From NCBI GenBank assembly GCA_002483395.1, contig DLHV01000059.1:14165-27881 (forward strand): DNA of 13,717 nucleotides, in the 5' to 3' direction. Below the pieces are notes generated by a model, which saw nothing but the letters and a program-made list of their open reading frames with translations, was not told where the DNA came from and made no database searches. Within the stretch, counting starts at the first letter, position 1; every line of letters begins with the position of its first letter. The stretch comes from Chloracidobacterium sp. UBA7659. Lineage in GTDB: Bacteria; Acidobacteriota; Blastocatellia; Pyrinomonadales; Pyrinomonadaceae. The translations under genes and the position numbers were made by a program. Positions 5,048 through 13,463 of the stretch are shown piece after piece.

Positions 5048-7129
5048 ATGAAAAATTACAAGCGGCACTTTCTTCGGATCTCGGCACTCGTTATTACACT
5101 TGCCGCGACATCATTTGCACAACAGGTCCAGCGGACTCCGTTCGACGTCACCAACTATCTGATCGACGCTCAGCTCTCGACGGCAGACAATAAATTATCG
5201 GCAATGGCTGATGTAAGTTTTGTGCCGAAAGAAGATACGCGGACCGTGTCATTCGAATTGAACGGATCGTTAAAGGTGGACAGCGTGACCCGCGTTGACC
5301 GCCAGCCAGGCCTGGCGCTGGCAGGCTCGCCCACCAAGGCGAAACCTGTTAAATCAACGGTCCCGGCCGGCGAGATAACGTTTGTGCAGGACCAGGTGGG
5401 CGTATCGGACCTCGGCCCAAGCGTGCGGATCGACCTCGGCGACACTGTTGCGAAAGGCACACCGGTTACTCTTCGATTCAAGTATAGCGGCATTTTGAAC
5501 ACGCCAAGCGGCGGCCCACTGCTGACGAAAAGGCTGGCTTATGTCGGCGACGACCAGGGCTATTTAATGTATGCTGCCCGCTGGTTCCCGTTTCACGATT
5601 ATTCGGCTGATCCGGCGACCTCCGACATCACCATTTCAGCCCCGTCCGGCTTGCAGGTTGTCGGCTACAGCGATGCTCCGGTGACGACAGCCGGAGGAAA
5701 ATACAGGTTCGTACAGTCGAAGCCGGCACTTATCGGAAACTTTGCCTACGGAAAGTTTATAAATAAAACGATGCGGCTTGGCGATTACGAGCTGCAGTTT
5801 TATACGCGGCCGGGCTTCGACACTCAGGTCGGTGATTATGGCGAAACGCTTGGAAAGGCCCTTCAGTATTACACTACGAAATATGGTGCCCCCGAAATGG
5901 GTAAACGGTTGATCGTCACGCAGATTGACGACGAAAGCCTTGAATTCTACTCTTCGTTCGGCATGTTGTTTATTTCGAGCCGCCAATTTGAGCAGGCCCG
6001 CGACATTACCCTGGACCGCCTGCAGCGTGAAGCCGCTTTACAATGGTGGGGCTTGTCGGTCGGGTTAAAATCCTTTGACGACGCATGGCTGTCGCAGGGA
6101 CTTGCCGAATACAGCGCGTTCTCGTTTCGCGAGAGTACGGCGAACGCCCAGCAAGCCGAGAGTCTCCGACGCGAACTGCTTGAGAAGTCGCTGACCTTTG
6201 AGCAAACGGCGTCGCTTTTGCGCGTGCCGGCAAATCTCGACGACCAGTCGATTGCTTATCAATACATCATGTACGCCAAGGGGGCGTTCGTTTTCAAGCT
6301 CCTTCGCGACACGCTTGGTGCTCAGAAATTCGACCAGCTTCTGCGGACGTATCTGCAGGAAAATCGCGGCAAGAATGTCTCGATCGACGAATTTGAGAAA
6401 CTCACATCGCGAATAGCCGGAGATAATCTCCGCTACTTTTTCGCCCGCTGGGTCGAAGGCACGGGCGTACCTGAATTCACATCCGATTACCTTATCATCC
6501 GAACGCGCGGCGGTAAATTCGTGGCCCGCGGGACGATCAAGCAGAATTACGACAATCTGCGGCTTCCGGTGGATATACAGCTTCGCTCAGAAGGCGAAAA
6601 CGGATTGAAAACCGTAACCGTTAATGTCGACGAAGCAACGGCCGATTTTAATATCGAATCGGACGGCAAGCCGCTCGCCGTCGTTATCGACCCGACCTAC
6701 AAGCTGCTTCGCATTTCGCCTGACCTTCGTGTTTCGTCTATCGCGCGACGCGGCATCGAGCAGTTCAAAGAAGGGAATTACGTCGAGGCTCAGGCCCAGT
6801 TCGAAGCGGCGCTAAAGCTGGACCGCTCGAATTCCTGGATCTACTATCACCTCGGCCTCCTGTTTCTCGAGCAGCGGAATTACGATCTCGCGATTGACAA
6901 TTTCAAGGCATCGCTTAGCGGCGATTTGAGCCCGACGTGGCTTTCCGTGTGGTCGAATATCAAAATGGGTAACGCCTACGACGCCAAAGGCGACCGCACC
7001 CGTGCCGTTTCGGCCTATAAGCGTGCCGAGGGGCTTGGCGATAACTATGACAACGCCCAGGATGCGATCAAGAAGTATCAGGCGACACCGTACGATCCTA
7101 AGGAAACCAAGGCGACGGCGATCAAATAG
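5048..7129 (+). CDS. Secreted M1 aminopeptidase-like protein with TPRs; zinc site lost
   Basis: A 693-residue protein with a signal peptide (MKNYKRHFLRIS, hydrophobic core, cleavage probably after SFA at residue 24). Residues about 30-240 resemble the N-terminal beta domain of M1 peptidases (with RWFPFHDYSAD near 178-187). Residues about 250-480 match the catalytic domain and its following helices: the QWWG segment at 332-335, WLSQGLAEYSAF at 347-358 and MYAKGAFVFKLL near 408-419. The metal residues are gone: HEXXH is REAAL (327-331) and the Glu ligand of WLNEG is Gln350. The catalytic Glu position (E328) and the Tyr (Y409) remain. Residues about 565-680 form TPR-like helices (GIEQFKEGNYVEAQAQFEAALKLD and a second repeat pair). 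I infer a catalytically inactive, periplasmic or surface scaffold. The start ATG has no clear ribosome binding site. A short palindrome at 5301-5322 is carried in frame. Confidence 0.85.
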   Translation: MKNYKRHFLRISALVITLAATSFAQQVQRTPFDVTNYLIDAQLSTADNKLSAMADVSFVPKEDTRTVSFELNGSLKVDSVTRVDRQPGLALAGSPTKAKPVKSTVPAGEITFVQDQVGVSDLGPSVRIDLGDTVAKGTPVTLRFKYSGILNTPSGGPLLTKRLAYVGDDQGYLMYAARWFPFHDYSADPATSDITISAPSGLQVVGYSDAPVTTAGGKYRFVQSKPALIGNFAYGKFINKTMRLGDYELQFYTRPGFDTQVGDYGETLGKALQYYTTKYGAPEMGKRLIVTQIDDESLEFYSSFGMLFISSRQFEQARDITLDRLQREAALQWWGLSVGLKSFDDAWLSQGLAEYSAFSFRESTANAQQAESLRRELLEKSLTFEQTASLLRVPANLDDQSIAYQYIMYAKGAFVFKLLRDTLGAQKFDQLLRTYLQENRGKNVSIDEFEKLTSRIAGDNLRYFFARWVEGTGVPEFTSDYLIIRTRGGKFVARGTIKQNYDNLRLPVDIQLRSEGENGLKTVTVNVDEATADFNIESDGKPLAVVIDPTYKLLRISPDLRVSSIARRGIEQFKEGNYVEAQAQFEAALKLDRSNSWIYYHLGLLFLEQRNYDLAIDNFKASLSGDLSPTWLSVWSNIKMGNAYDAKGDRTRAVSAYKRAEGLGDNYDNAQDAIKKYQATPYDPKETKATAIK
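5301..5322 (+). repeat. In-frame palindrome inside the M1-like gene
   Basis: GCCAG (5301-5305) and CTGGC (5318-5322) flank the perfect 10-base palindrome CCAGGCCTGG (5306-5315). It encodes the low-complexity stretch RQPGLALAGSP (about residues 85-95), between two predicted strands, and could be an inserted short palindromic element. Confidence 0.4.
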
Positions 7130-7197
7130 ACTTTCCCTAACGCCAGGATGATGAACTCATTCTGTCTTTTTAATGAGGTTTCATAAGAAGGTTGGAT

Positions 7198-7986
7198 ATG
7201 AAGAAGATCGTTCGATTCTTTTCTGCAAGCGTACTTGGTTTTGCCTTGCTAGGAAATATTTTCGCAACTACCTGGGCTCCTAAGGAGTTTACGTGTCCGA
7301 TAGATAATCAAAAGAATACGTTCATGGTGATCATGAGTTACGGGAGCTATATTTATTCGTGGCCGTCCAAGTATCAGTGGCTATTCTGGCCGCAGACTGA
7401 TAGTCCGACCTACTATATCTGTAAGAAATGTCACTTAACGACATTCATGTGGGACTTCGATAAACTCCCCAAAGACAAGTTGACGGAAATCAAGAAGATT
7501 CTTGCCGACATCAAAGTTTCGAGAGAATTCAAAGAGTATAATGAAGTTCCTTTGACAGAACGTCTCGAAATAATGGAAAAGGTATATTCGGTTCTCGGTA
7601 AAGACGAAGAGTGGTGGGAGCAGTTTTATCGGATAAAAGGTTACCACTACGGAAAGCAGGGAAACACGGACAAAGCCTCGGATGCCCGAAGAAAGTCTCT
7701 TGACCTGCTCCGACAGAAATTGGCTGATGAAAAGGACGATTCGCCAAAGAAACTTCTGTTCTATGTTTCCGCTTCGATGAAGCATTTTCTCGGCGATGAC
7801 AAGGGATCGCTTGAAGATCTTCAGAAAGCACTGGTCACAAAATATGTGAGTAAAGGCGACAAACCGGAAGAAGTAAAAGCAGCAGAGGACGGCTTTAACG
7901 AGCGGATCAAGGATTACATCGAACGGATCAAAAGTGAAAAAGACAAACCGCGATTATTTGATAAGTACTCACGCGATGAACATTAA
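7198..7986 (+). CDS. Secreted DUF2225-like protein with partial zinc knuckle
   Basis: A 262-residue protein. The signal peptide is MKKIVRFFSASVLGFALLGN with probable cleavage near FAT (about residue 23). The mature part begins with FTCPIDN (C33) and, 40 residues later, YYICKKCHLTTFMWDFDKL (C75, C78). This layout resembles DUF2225, where a CPxCG and a CPxCG-like pair form a zinc site, but the second Cys of the first pair is Asp36 here, giving three Cys. The rest (about 95-262) is highly charged and helical, with YRIKGYHYGKQGNTDKASDARRKSLDLL near 145-172 suggesting TPR-type helices. The function is unknown. I chose the ATG at 7198 over the TTG at 7192 because AGAAGG sits about 6 bases before the ATG. 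It lies 68 bases after the M1-like gene on the same strand and is followed by a strong terminator. Confidence 0.7.
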   Translation: MKKIVRFFSASVLGFALLGNIFATTWAPKEFTCPIDNQKNTFMVIMSYGSYIYSWPSKYQWLFWPQTDSPTYYICKKCHLTTFMWDFDKLPKDKLTEIKKILADIKVSREFKEYNEVPLTERLEIMEKVYSVLGKDEEWWEQFYRIKGYHYGKQGNTDKASDARRKSLDLLRQKLADEKDDSPKKLLFYVSASMKHFLGDDKGSLEDLQKALVTKYVSKGDKPEEVKAAEDGFNERIKDYIERIKSEKDKPRLFDKYSRDEH

Positions 7987-7990
7987 TTGC

Positions 7991-8027
7991 AAAAAGGCGA
8001 AAGGAAAATTTTTCCTCTCGCCTTTTT
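7991..8027. terminator. Strong bidirectional intrinsic terminator
   Basis: Arms 7991-8008 and 8010-8027 form an 18-bp stem with one mismatch; they begin AAAAAGGCGAAAGG and end CTCGCCTTTTT. T-runs occur on both strands. It lies between the ends of the convergent DUF2225-like gene (7986) and the TonB receptor (8055), as expected of a shared terminator. Confidence 0.92.
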
Positions 8028-8054
8028 AGGTTTTCCCTTGTTCGTTAGCGATCT

Positions 8055-11000
8055 TTAGAACCTGAATTTCGCCCTGAACTGTCCCACACGCGGGCCGCCA
8101 ATTGTGCTCGTGATCTTACCAAAGTCTGCCGTATCCTGTAGATCGTTGGTCGGACTCGCAAGGTTCACCGTGTTGAAAACGTTGAAAAAATCGAAACCAA
8201 GCTCAAAGCTCATTCTTTCGTTGATCTTCGTATTCTTGACAAAACTAAGGTCGAAACGCTTCTGCGAAGGGCCGCGGAAGGTGTTTCTGCCGAGATTTCC
8301 GAAGCCGCCGAGAGGAGAAGTGAAACAGCTCCTATCAATTACATCCAGGTTATTAGTGCTGTAACTGCCTATTGCCTCTTCGGCCGAGCAGACAATATTC
8401 GGACGGCCGAAACCTAGTCGATATATGCCGCCCGAACCGCGAACTAGATCGGCATATTGAGCTGCGGTTTGGATTTCAGGCTCGGCAGCAAAGATCGTGA
8501 ACGGCGTTCCCGATTGTATCTGGAAAAACCCCGAAACCTGCCATCCTTTGACAAAGGCATTGTCCGATCCGCCTGTTGGAATTTCATAGAGAAAGCTAAG
8601 GCTGAAACGATGCGGTCGGTCAAAGTCCGACAACGCCCGGTTGTTTTCAGTATTACGCGAGTCGCCTTGTGCAATGAAGCCGGTGTTCGGCACGTCAGGT
8701 TTGCCGCCGCCAGCCGTGCTTCCCGGATCGCTGCTCATCACATCGATGGATTTTGAGAAGGTGTAGGAGGCGTTGAACTGCAGATTGTTCGACAATCGCT
8801 TGGTCAAGCTGAACTGCCCGCCGTGATAGTTCGAATAACCGTTTGAACGCAGCATAAGCGCTTCGGGCACATTGAAACCCAATATCGGCACACGTGCTTC
8901 GAAGTTGATGACCGCACCAGCCGCACTCGACAGATTAAGGTCGGTCTGCCCGGTTACGGTGTTTAGGAAACCAAAAGCTCTGCCAAGCCCGCGTGCTCGT
9001 GCCGTCGAACCGGCATTCAGAGCACCGTTCGGCGAACCCGCAGCGACATAAGCGAGATTAAAACGCTCATAAATGTGATCGGGCGTCGTCAGGTCGTTCA
9101 GATCATATCCCTGATTCAGCGCGGTCGCCATCAGGAGATTTTTGCCTGACGTTCCGACATACCGAGCTTCGAAGAGCAAGTCCTTGAAAAGCTCATACTG
9201 CACGCCGACATTCCATTGATGAATGTAAGGCGTTTTCAGATTGCGGTCGATTGCACGAAACTCGAAGGTTTCGGCAACGTTTCCGGTCAAGCCGCCCGAA
9301 AAAGGTGTCCCGCGGGCATCAACAGTGATCGGCGTGTTGTCGCGGATCTGGTAAGCACCACCAGCTCCGGAAGCCCGGACGATCCTGAATGGCAGCCACT
9401 GATTAAGCGGAATTGTGGTCGGCGTGTTCGAGAATGCCGTCTGGATCGGCACGTTGCCGCTCGGCGATGTTATTTCCACTTCACGCAGGAACGGGTAGTT
9501 ACTGAAAACTGTGTTGATAAAGGCTGCCGACGGCCGATCATAGAATATACCGTAGCCGCCGCGGACAACGAGTTTATCGCTGACGGCGTACGCCAGGCCG
9601 ATGCGAGGAGCAAAATTGTTATAATCCTCCCCCGCAAGGGTGTGCTTGTTCCCTGCGACATTTGTGGAAGAGATCGCACCGTCAATAACCGGGTTGCCGG
9701 TCAAATTAACATTACTCGGAACGAGAAATCCACGCGTCGGATTATCGCATATTGCTCCTGTTCCACTGCTTTGCGTAAAGCACGGCTCGAATGACGAAGG
9801 GTCGAAGTTTCCTATCCGCCCGTCCTTCTCGGTCGGCCGCATGAACAACTCGTATCGCAAACCGGCATTCAGCGTCAGTTTACGGTTAATTTTCCAGTTG
9901 TCCGTAATATAAAAACCATAGTCCATAAATCGGAAGCTCTTGTCCGTCACGCCGTATTGAGTGTCGGCTTCCTGTGCGTTTCCGGTAAGGATCTGCGTAA
10001 AGCTGTCGAATTTCTCAAACTCGGTCGCCTGTTCCTCGGGCAGATTCGTATCGAACTGGTGCTTTTTGAATTCACCGCCGAATTTGAAATTGTGATCACC
10101 GTAATTCCAGCTCACGTTGTCGCCGATGCTGTATGTGATCTGCTTTCGCTTATTAAATGAATCGTTCGGTCCGCCAAATGAGAAATTGGCAAGGTTGTTG
10201 CGTCCGATGTAGTGTCCGAGACGCGTTGTTGCAACGCTGTTGTCAAAGGTCGAAGCCGGATTAAAAACTCCAATGGATTCATTTGTCATTGTCAAAAACG
10301 GATCGTCAAGCGAGCGGGTATTGTTCAGATAAAAATACCCGAAGCGAACCTCGTTGATCCAATTTGGAGTAAAAACGTGCGTGTCACCGATCGATACTGT
10401 GCGGTTGCGGTCGTTTCGTTTTAATGTGAACGGCGACGCGAGGCTCCCCGGATCCGGGAATGAATCAAGACCCGGAAAATTTGCCCAAAAGAGCGTACCG
10501 CTCAAAGTGTTGTTTGCACTCAATTGGCCGTCGAGTTTTGTTGTGAATTGATGTTGTTTGAAACGCGAAGGCTCAACGGTAACAACTTCGACAAGTTTGT
10601 TTGCCCTTGCCAACGATCGGGTCGTCACGTTCGGAAACGTCCCGAACGAATAGTTTGTTGCCCCGGTTTGGTCTGTGATCAGGAGGTCGCGGACCGTCAC
10701 GCCGCTCAAGCTCGGCAGAACGAATCCTCCCGTGACCGGATTCGATAGATTGAAAATATTGAAGGCCACATCGCTAATGTCGGTTGGAAGAAGGCAGGTC
10801 GCTCCGCCGTTACAACCGTTGAATTGATTAAATGCCGTGGCGATCGCTGCCTTTGAACGGTCGCTGCCCAAAACGGTCAATGCTTTCGGCAAAGTTGTCC
10901 GCGTCCTGGCAGTCGGAACCAACCCGGTATTTGCATTCGTAAACTGATAGCCGCCGAAAAAGAAGAGTTTATCCTTGATGATCGGCCCGCCGAGGGTGAA

Positions 11001-11867
11001 GCCTGTTTCAGTCCGGTCGGCGCGAGGTTTTTCCTGGCCTGCGTCCTGAAGGAAGAACTCGTTGGTATTAAACTTTTTGTTTTGCAAATAATAATATGCC
11101 GAACCGCTAAACTTATTGCCGCCCGATTTAGTGACCAGTTGGAAATTACCGCCGCCGCTTCTTCCGGTAGATGCATCGTAGAGCGAAGTTTGCAGCTTGA
11201 CCTCCTGAAGTGTTTCAGGTGCAGGCGAGATATTGTCGCTCATCGAGCCTTCGTTGCTGGTGATGTTAGTTGCGTCTATTCCGTTAAAGGTGAGACTTGT
11301 GGCGGTTGTTCGAGTTCCGTTGACGGACGGCGACAAATTGCCGTTACCGTTTACACCTACGGGCGAAAGTTCGCTTGAGACGCCTGCTTCGCTTGAAAGA
11401 AGGCCTGTAAAACTGCGTGTGGATGTTGGTATCTTCGTGATCTGCTCCCCGGTGATCTGTCTCGAAACCGCGGCGGATTCCGCCTGCACAAACGGCTGAT
11501 CGCTTGTTACATCCACAAAAACATCGGCGGCTCCTACTTCAAGCACAACTTCGACGGATCGCGTTACCGAGGCTTCGACCTCCGTGCTCTGGCTGATCGA
11601 TTTCTTAAAGCCTTCCTTTTCATATGTTACGGTGTATGTGCCAACGGGCAGAAGCGCAAGCGTCCAGCGTCCTTCGGCATTGGATGTTGTATTTCTTGTA
11701 AAATTAGTAGCAGTGTTCTTTACCGTTATATTTGCTCCCTGAACGAGCGCGCCGTTTGCATCGGTCACGGTTCCGCTCAATGATCCGGTTGCCTGTGCAA
11801 ACGCCGCGGGTGCGGTCAGCAGAGCAAGAATCAGCGTAAACACCATTGAGAAAAATTTGGTTCTCAT
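8055..11867 (-). CDS. Oar-like TonB-dependent outer-membrane receptor
   Basis: A 1270-residue outer-membrane protein. The signal peptide is MRTKFFSMVFTLILALLTAP, cleaved near AFA-Q (24/25). Residues about 28-110 are a carboxypeptidase-regulatory-like beta-sandwich (GSLSGTVTDANGALVQGANI, then LLPVGTYTVTYEKEGFKK). A plug domain follows (about 125-250) with IPTSTRSFTGLL, VNGTRTTATSLTFNGIDATN and LVTKSGGNKFSGSAYYY. The remainder is a large barrel ending in the aromatic signature QFRAKFRF. No SusD-type lipoprotein or cognate inner-membrane transporter is adjacent, so the substrate cannot be named. I chose the ATG at 11867 rather than an upstream start giving 41 more residues, because the signal peptide begins here and GGAG lies 6 bases upstream. 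A Pho-box-like array lies about 145-180 bases upstream. The gene is isolated by the terminator downstream. Confidence 0.93.
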   Translation of the reverse strand: MRTKFFSMVFTLILALLTAPAAFAQATGSLSGTVTDANGALVQGANITVKNTATNFTRNTTSNAEGRWTLALLPVGTYTVTYEKEGFKKSISQSTEVEASVTRSVEVVLEVGAADVFVDVTSDQPFVQAESAAVSRQITGEQITKIPTSTRSFTGLLSSEAGVSSELSPVGVNGNGNLSPSVNGTRTTATSLTFNGIDATNITSNEGSMSDNISPAPETLQEVKLQTSLYDASTGRSGGGNFQLVTKSGGNKFSGSAYYYLQNKKFNTNEFFLQDAGQEKPRADRTETGFTLGGPIIKDKLFFFGGYQFTNANTGLVPTARTRTTLPKALTVLGSDRSKAAIATAFNQFNGCNGGATCLLPTDISDVAFNIFNLSNPVTGGFVLPSLSGVTVRDLLITDQTGATNYSFGTFPNVTTRSLARANKLVEVVTVEPSRFKQHQFTTKLDGQLSANNTLSGTLFWANFPGLDSFPDPGSLASPFTLKRNDRNRTVSIGDTHVFTPNWINEVRFGYFYLNNTRSLDDPFLTMTNESIGVFNPASTFDNSVATTRLGHYIGRNNLANFSFGGPNDSFNKRKQITYSIGDNVSWNYGDHNFKFGGEFKKHQFDTNLPEEQATEFEKFDSFTQILTGNAQEADTQYGVTDKSFRFMDYGFYITDNWKINRKLTLNAGLRYELFMRPTEKDGRIGNFDPSSFEPCFTQSSGTGAICDNPTRGFLVPSNVNLTGNPVIDGAISSTNVAGNKHTLAGEDYNNFAPRIGLAYAVSDKLVVRGGYGIFYDRPSAAFINTVFSNYPFLREVEITSPSGNVPIQTAFSNTPTTIPLNQWLPFRIVRASGAGGAYQIRDNTPITVDARGTPFSGGLTGNVAETFEFRAIDRNLKTPYIHQWNVGVQYELFKDLLFEARYVGTSGKNLLMATALNQGYDLNDLTTPDHIYERFNLAYVAAGSPNGALNAGSTARARGLGRAFGFLNTVTGQTDLNLSSAAGAVINFEARVPILGFNVPEALMLRSNGYSNYHGGQFSLTKRLSNNLQFNASYTFSKSIDVMSSDPGSTAGGGKPDVPNTGFIAQGDSRNTENNRALSDFDRPHRFSLSFLYEIPTGGSDNAFVKGWQVSGFFQIQSGTPFTIFAAEPEIQTAAQYADLVRGSGGIYRLGFGRPNIVCSAEEAIGSYSTNNLDVIDRSCFTSPLGGFGNLGRNTFRGPSQKRFDLSFVKNTKINERMSFELGFDFFNVFNTVNLASPTNDLQDTADFGKITSTIGGPRVGQFRAKFRF

Positions 11868-11995
11868 ATTCACTCCTCGATATAAAAATAAAAAAACTCG
11901 CGAAAATAAGATAAACGGCGGACTTGATTCCGGGCTCGGCCACAATCCGCTCTGATTTGAAAAAACTTTGTCCTTATTTGGCTTATGCAAAAGCT

Positions 11996-12001
11996 AGAAT
12001 A
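11996..12001 (-). promoter_or_regulatory. Possible -10 element for the TonB receptor
   Basis: Read on the minus strand this is TATTCT, nine bases after the last hexamer of the Pho-box-like array. A -10 close behind activator repeats is the layout expected of a PhoB/PhoP-dependent promoter. It is a weak consensus match and unsupported by transcription data. Confidence 0.3.
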
Positions 12002-12010
12002 AGTACGCGA

Positions 12011-12049
12011 GGTTAACGAGATGTGAAGTGAGTGTTAAATGGATGTTAA
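12011..12049 (-). promoter_or_regulatory. Pho-box-like array: four hexamers at 11-bp period
   Basis: On the minus strand the hexamers are TTAACA (12049-12044), TTAACA (12038-12033), TTCACA (12027-12022) and TTAACC (12016-12011), each separated by exactly 5 bases. Direct repeats of TT(A/C)ACA with an 11-bp period are the known binding architecture of PhoP in Bacillus and similar to PhoB boxes. The array points towards the TonB receptor gene and starts upstream of a possible -10. The neighbouring oxidase gene ends at 12087, so it is not a likely target. Confidence 0.65.
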
Positions 12050-12086
12050 ATATCAGGCAGGGAGGATGGAGCCAAGCAGGTCTGGG

Positions 12087-13439
12087 CTACCGGATCAAGC
12101 TTGCGGCGGCGGCTTCTCCGGTTTCGATGGCGCCTTCCATAAAGCCCTGCCAATCGGCGATGTGTTCGCCGGCAAAAAGGACTTTTCCGTGCGGGCGGGC
12201 TAGCAATGGCTTGATCCCGAACCACTGTCCGGGACGATACAGGGCGTAGGCTCCTTGGGTAAATTCATCCCGCTGCCAGGCGTATGATGCGATGCCACGA
12301 GCCAGATTCGGTGCCGACCAGCTAAAGTCGATCAGATCGCGGGCGACGATTATCTGACGTCTTGTGTCGTCCTGCGAGGCAAGCACGTCGGCCTTGTCGC
12401 CGACGGCATAGGCAGTCAGAATGCCCTGTTTTCCGGGCTGATTCTGCGTGCTGTGAAAGTAATAGTGCGAGGTCATGTCGGTGACCATCGAAAAGTTGTC
12501 GGCCTTCCAGAACCGCTCGTCAAAAAGCAAGCTGTTCTTTATTATCCGCGCGTAGCCAAGCTTTTCGGCTGCATCGGCTTGGGCGGCCGGAAGAGGCGGA
12601 TTGAATTTGATCTTCCGGAGGCTCGCAACCGGTGCGGTACAAATACAGGCATCCGCCTTGAACACCTTTTCGCCGGAGACAACCGTAATGATCCCCGCCT
12701 TTTGGTTTATCTCGGCTACCGGTTTGCCCAAACGAATATTGTCAGCGCCGATTCGCTTGACGAATTCCTGTACGAGCCGCGAGTTTCCGCCGGTCATCTT
12801 GTAGTCCATTTCATTGTTCGGGCTTGATTCCGCGTATTCGGCAAGCGCGGCAAAAGCGGATACATTCCGAATGGATTCGCCAAAATCCGTGCTGTCCATC
12901 AGATCGCGGACGAGCAGGTCATCGCGGCTAAAGCCGATCTTTTCAAGCTGTGTCCACCAATCGAGCTTATCAAGATTCGCTTTCTGTAGAGGTGTGAGTT
13001 TCGCGTATTCGCCGATCAGTTTGGCCAGGCCTTGCTTTGCGCCTTCCGAAAATCCCCACGCACGCGGCTGCGAAACCTTTCCGTTTTGCATCAGGCGATC
13101 TTCGAACTGGTGTTTTTGCAGCGGAATTTTGAAGTCGCCGCATAGGGCATGAATCCGCTCGTGGCTTTCGCCGACCCATTCGGCGCCGAGCTCACAAATG
13201 AGGTTAGTATCTTTGAATGTATGAGAAAAGACGCGGCCGCCGATCCGATTTCTCGCTTCGAGAATCGCGACCTCCCACCCGGCATTTTTTAATTTGAAAG
13301 CGGCCGATAAACCTGCAAGGCCTGAACCGATGATCACACAGCTCTTAGCTTTTCTTTGACCGAGAACATGCCGCGAGGTGAGTGCGACCGACGCGGTCGT
13401 CGCACCCAATATCTTCAGAAACTCACGGCGGTTTGTCAT
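12087..13439 (-). CDS. Tat-exported flavin amine oxidase (monoamine oxidase family)
   Basis: A 450-residue FAD enzyme. The N-terminus MTNRREFLKILGATTASVAL is a Tat signal (RR at residues 4-5, then FLK), so the folded flavoprotein is exported. The dinucleotide-binding motif VIIGSGLAGLSAAFKL is at 35-50, followed by EARNRIGGRVFS (61-72) and ELGAEW (83-88). Later marks are TGGNSRLVQEF (217-227), K301 at the position of the conserved FAD-facing Lys, YAWQRDEFTQGAYALYRPGQ (386-405), and the C-terminal FAD motif LFAGEHIADWQGFMEGAIETGE (421-442). It should oxidise an amine to imine with release of peroxide; the substrate is unknown. The frame stays open to 13577, but I chose the ATG at 13439 because the Tat signal starts there and the extension reads through a palindromic repeat. 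No clear Shine-Dalgarno is seen. Confidence 0.92.
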   Translation of the reverse strand: MTNRREFLKILGATTASVALTSRHVLGQRKAKSCVIIGSGLAGLSAAFKLKNAGWEVAILEARNRIGGRVFSHTFKDTNLICELGAEWVGESHERIHALCGDFKIPLQKHQFEDRLMQNGKVSQPRAWGFSEGAKQGLAKLIGEYAKLTPLQKANLDKLDWWTQLEKIGFSRDDLLVRDLMDSTDFGESIRNVSAFAALAEYAESSPNNEMDYKMTGGNSRLVQEFVKRIGADNIRLGKPVAEINQKAGIITVVSGEKVFKADACICTAPVASLRKIKFNPPLPAAQADAAEKLGYARIIKNSLLFDERFWKADNFSMVTDMTSHYYFHSTQNQPGKQGILTAYAVGDKADVLASQDDTRRQIIVARDLIDFSWSAPNLARGIASYAWQRDEFTQGAYALYRPGQWFGIKPLLARPHGKVLFAGEHIADWQGFMEGAIETGEAAAASLIR

Positions 13440-13448
13440 GTTCGGAGT

Positions 13449-13463
13449 CCCGCCTTTAGGCGG
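13449..13463 (-). repeat. Short palindromic element in the oxidase leader
   Basis: CCGCCT (13450-13455) and AGGCGG (13458-13463) form a 6-bp stem around TT, ending about 10 bases before the oxidase start codon on the minus strand. AAAGG in its apex could pair weakly with 16S rRNA. On the extended frame it would encode PPKGGTP, a low-complexity stretch that argues against the longer start. Confidence 0.45.

Noticed and set aside
7156..7177. CTCATT/AATGAG hairpin before the DUF2225-like gene
   Set aside because: The stem is only 6 bp with the T-run in the loop, too weak for a terminator or riboswitch call.
9216..9794. A 192-codon plus-strand open frame
   Set aside because: It lies wholly antisense to the well-supported TonB receptor, has no protein-like motifs and is best explained as a shadow frame.
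11868..11990. 41-residue N-terminal extension of the TonB receptor
   Set aside because: A proper signal peptide with a good ribosome binding site starts at 11867.
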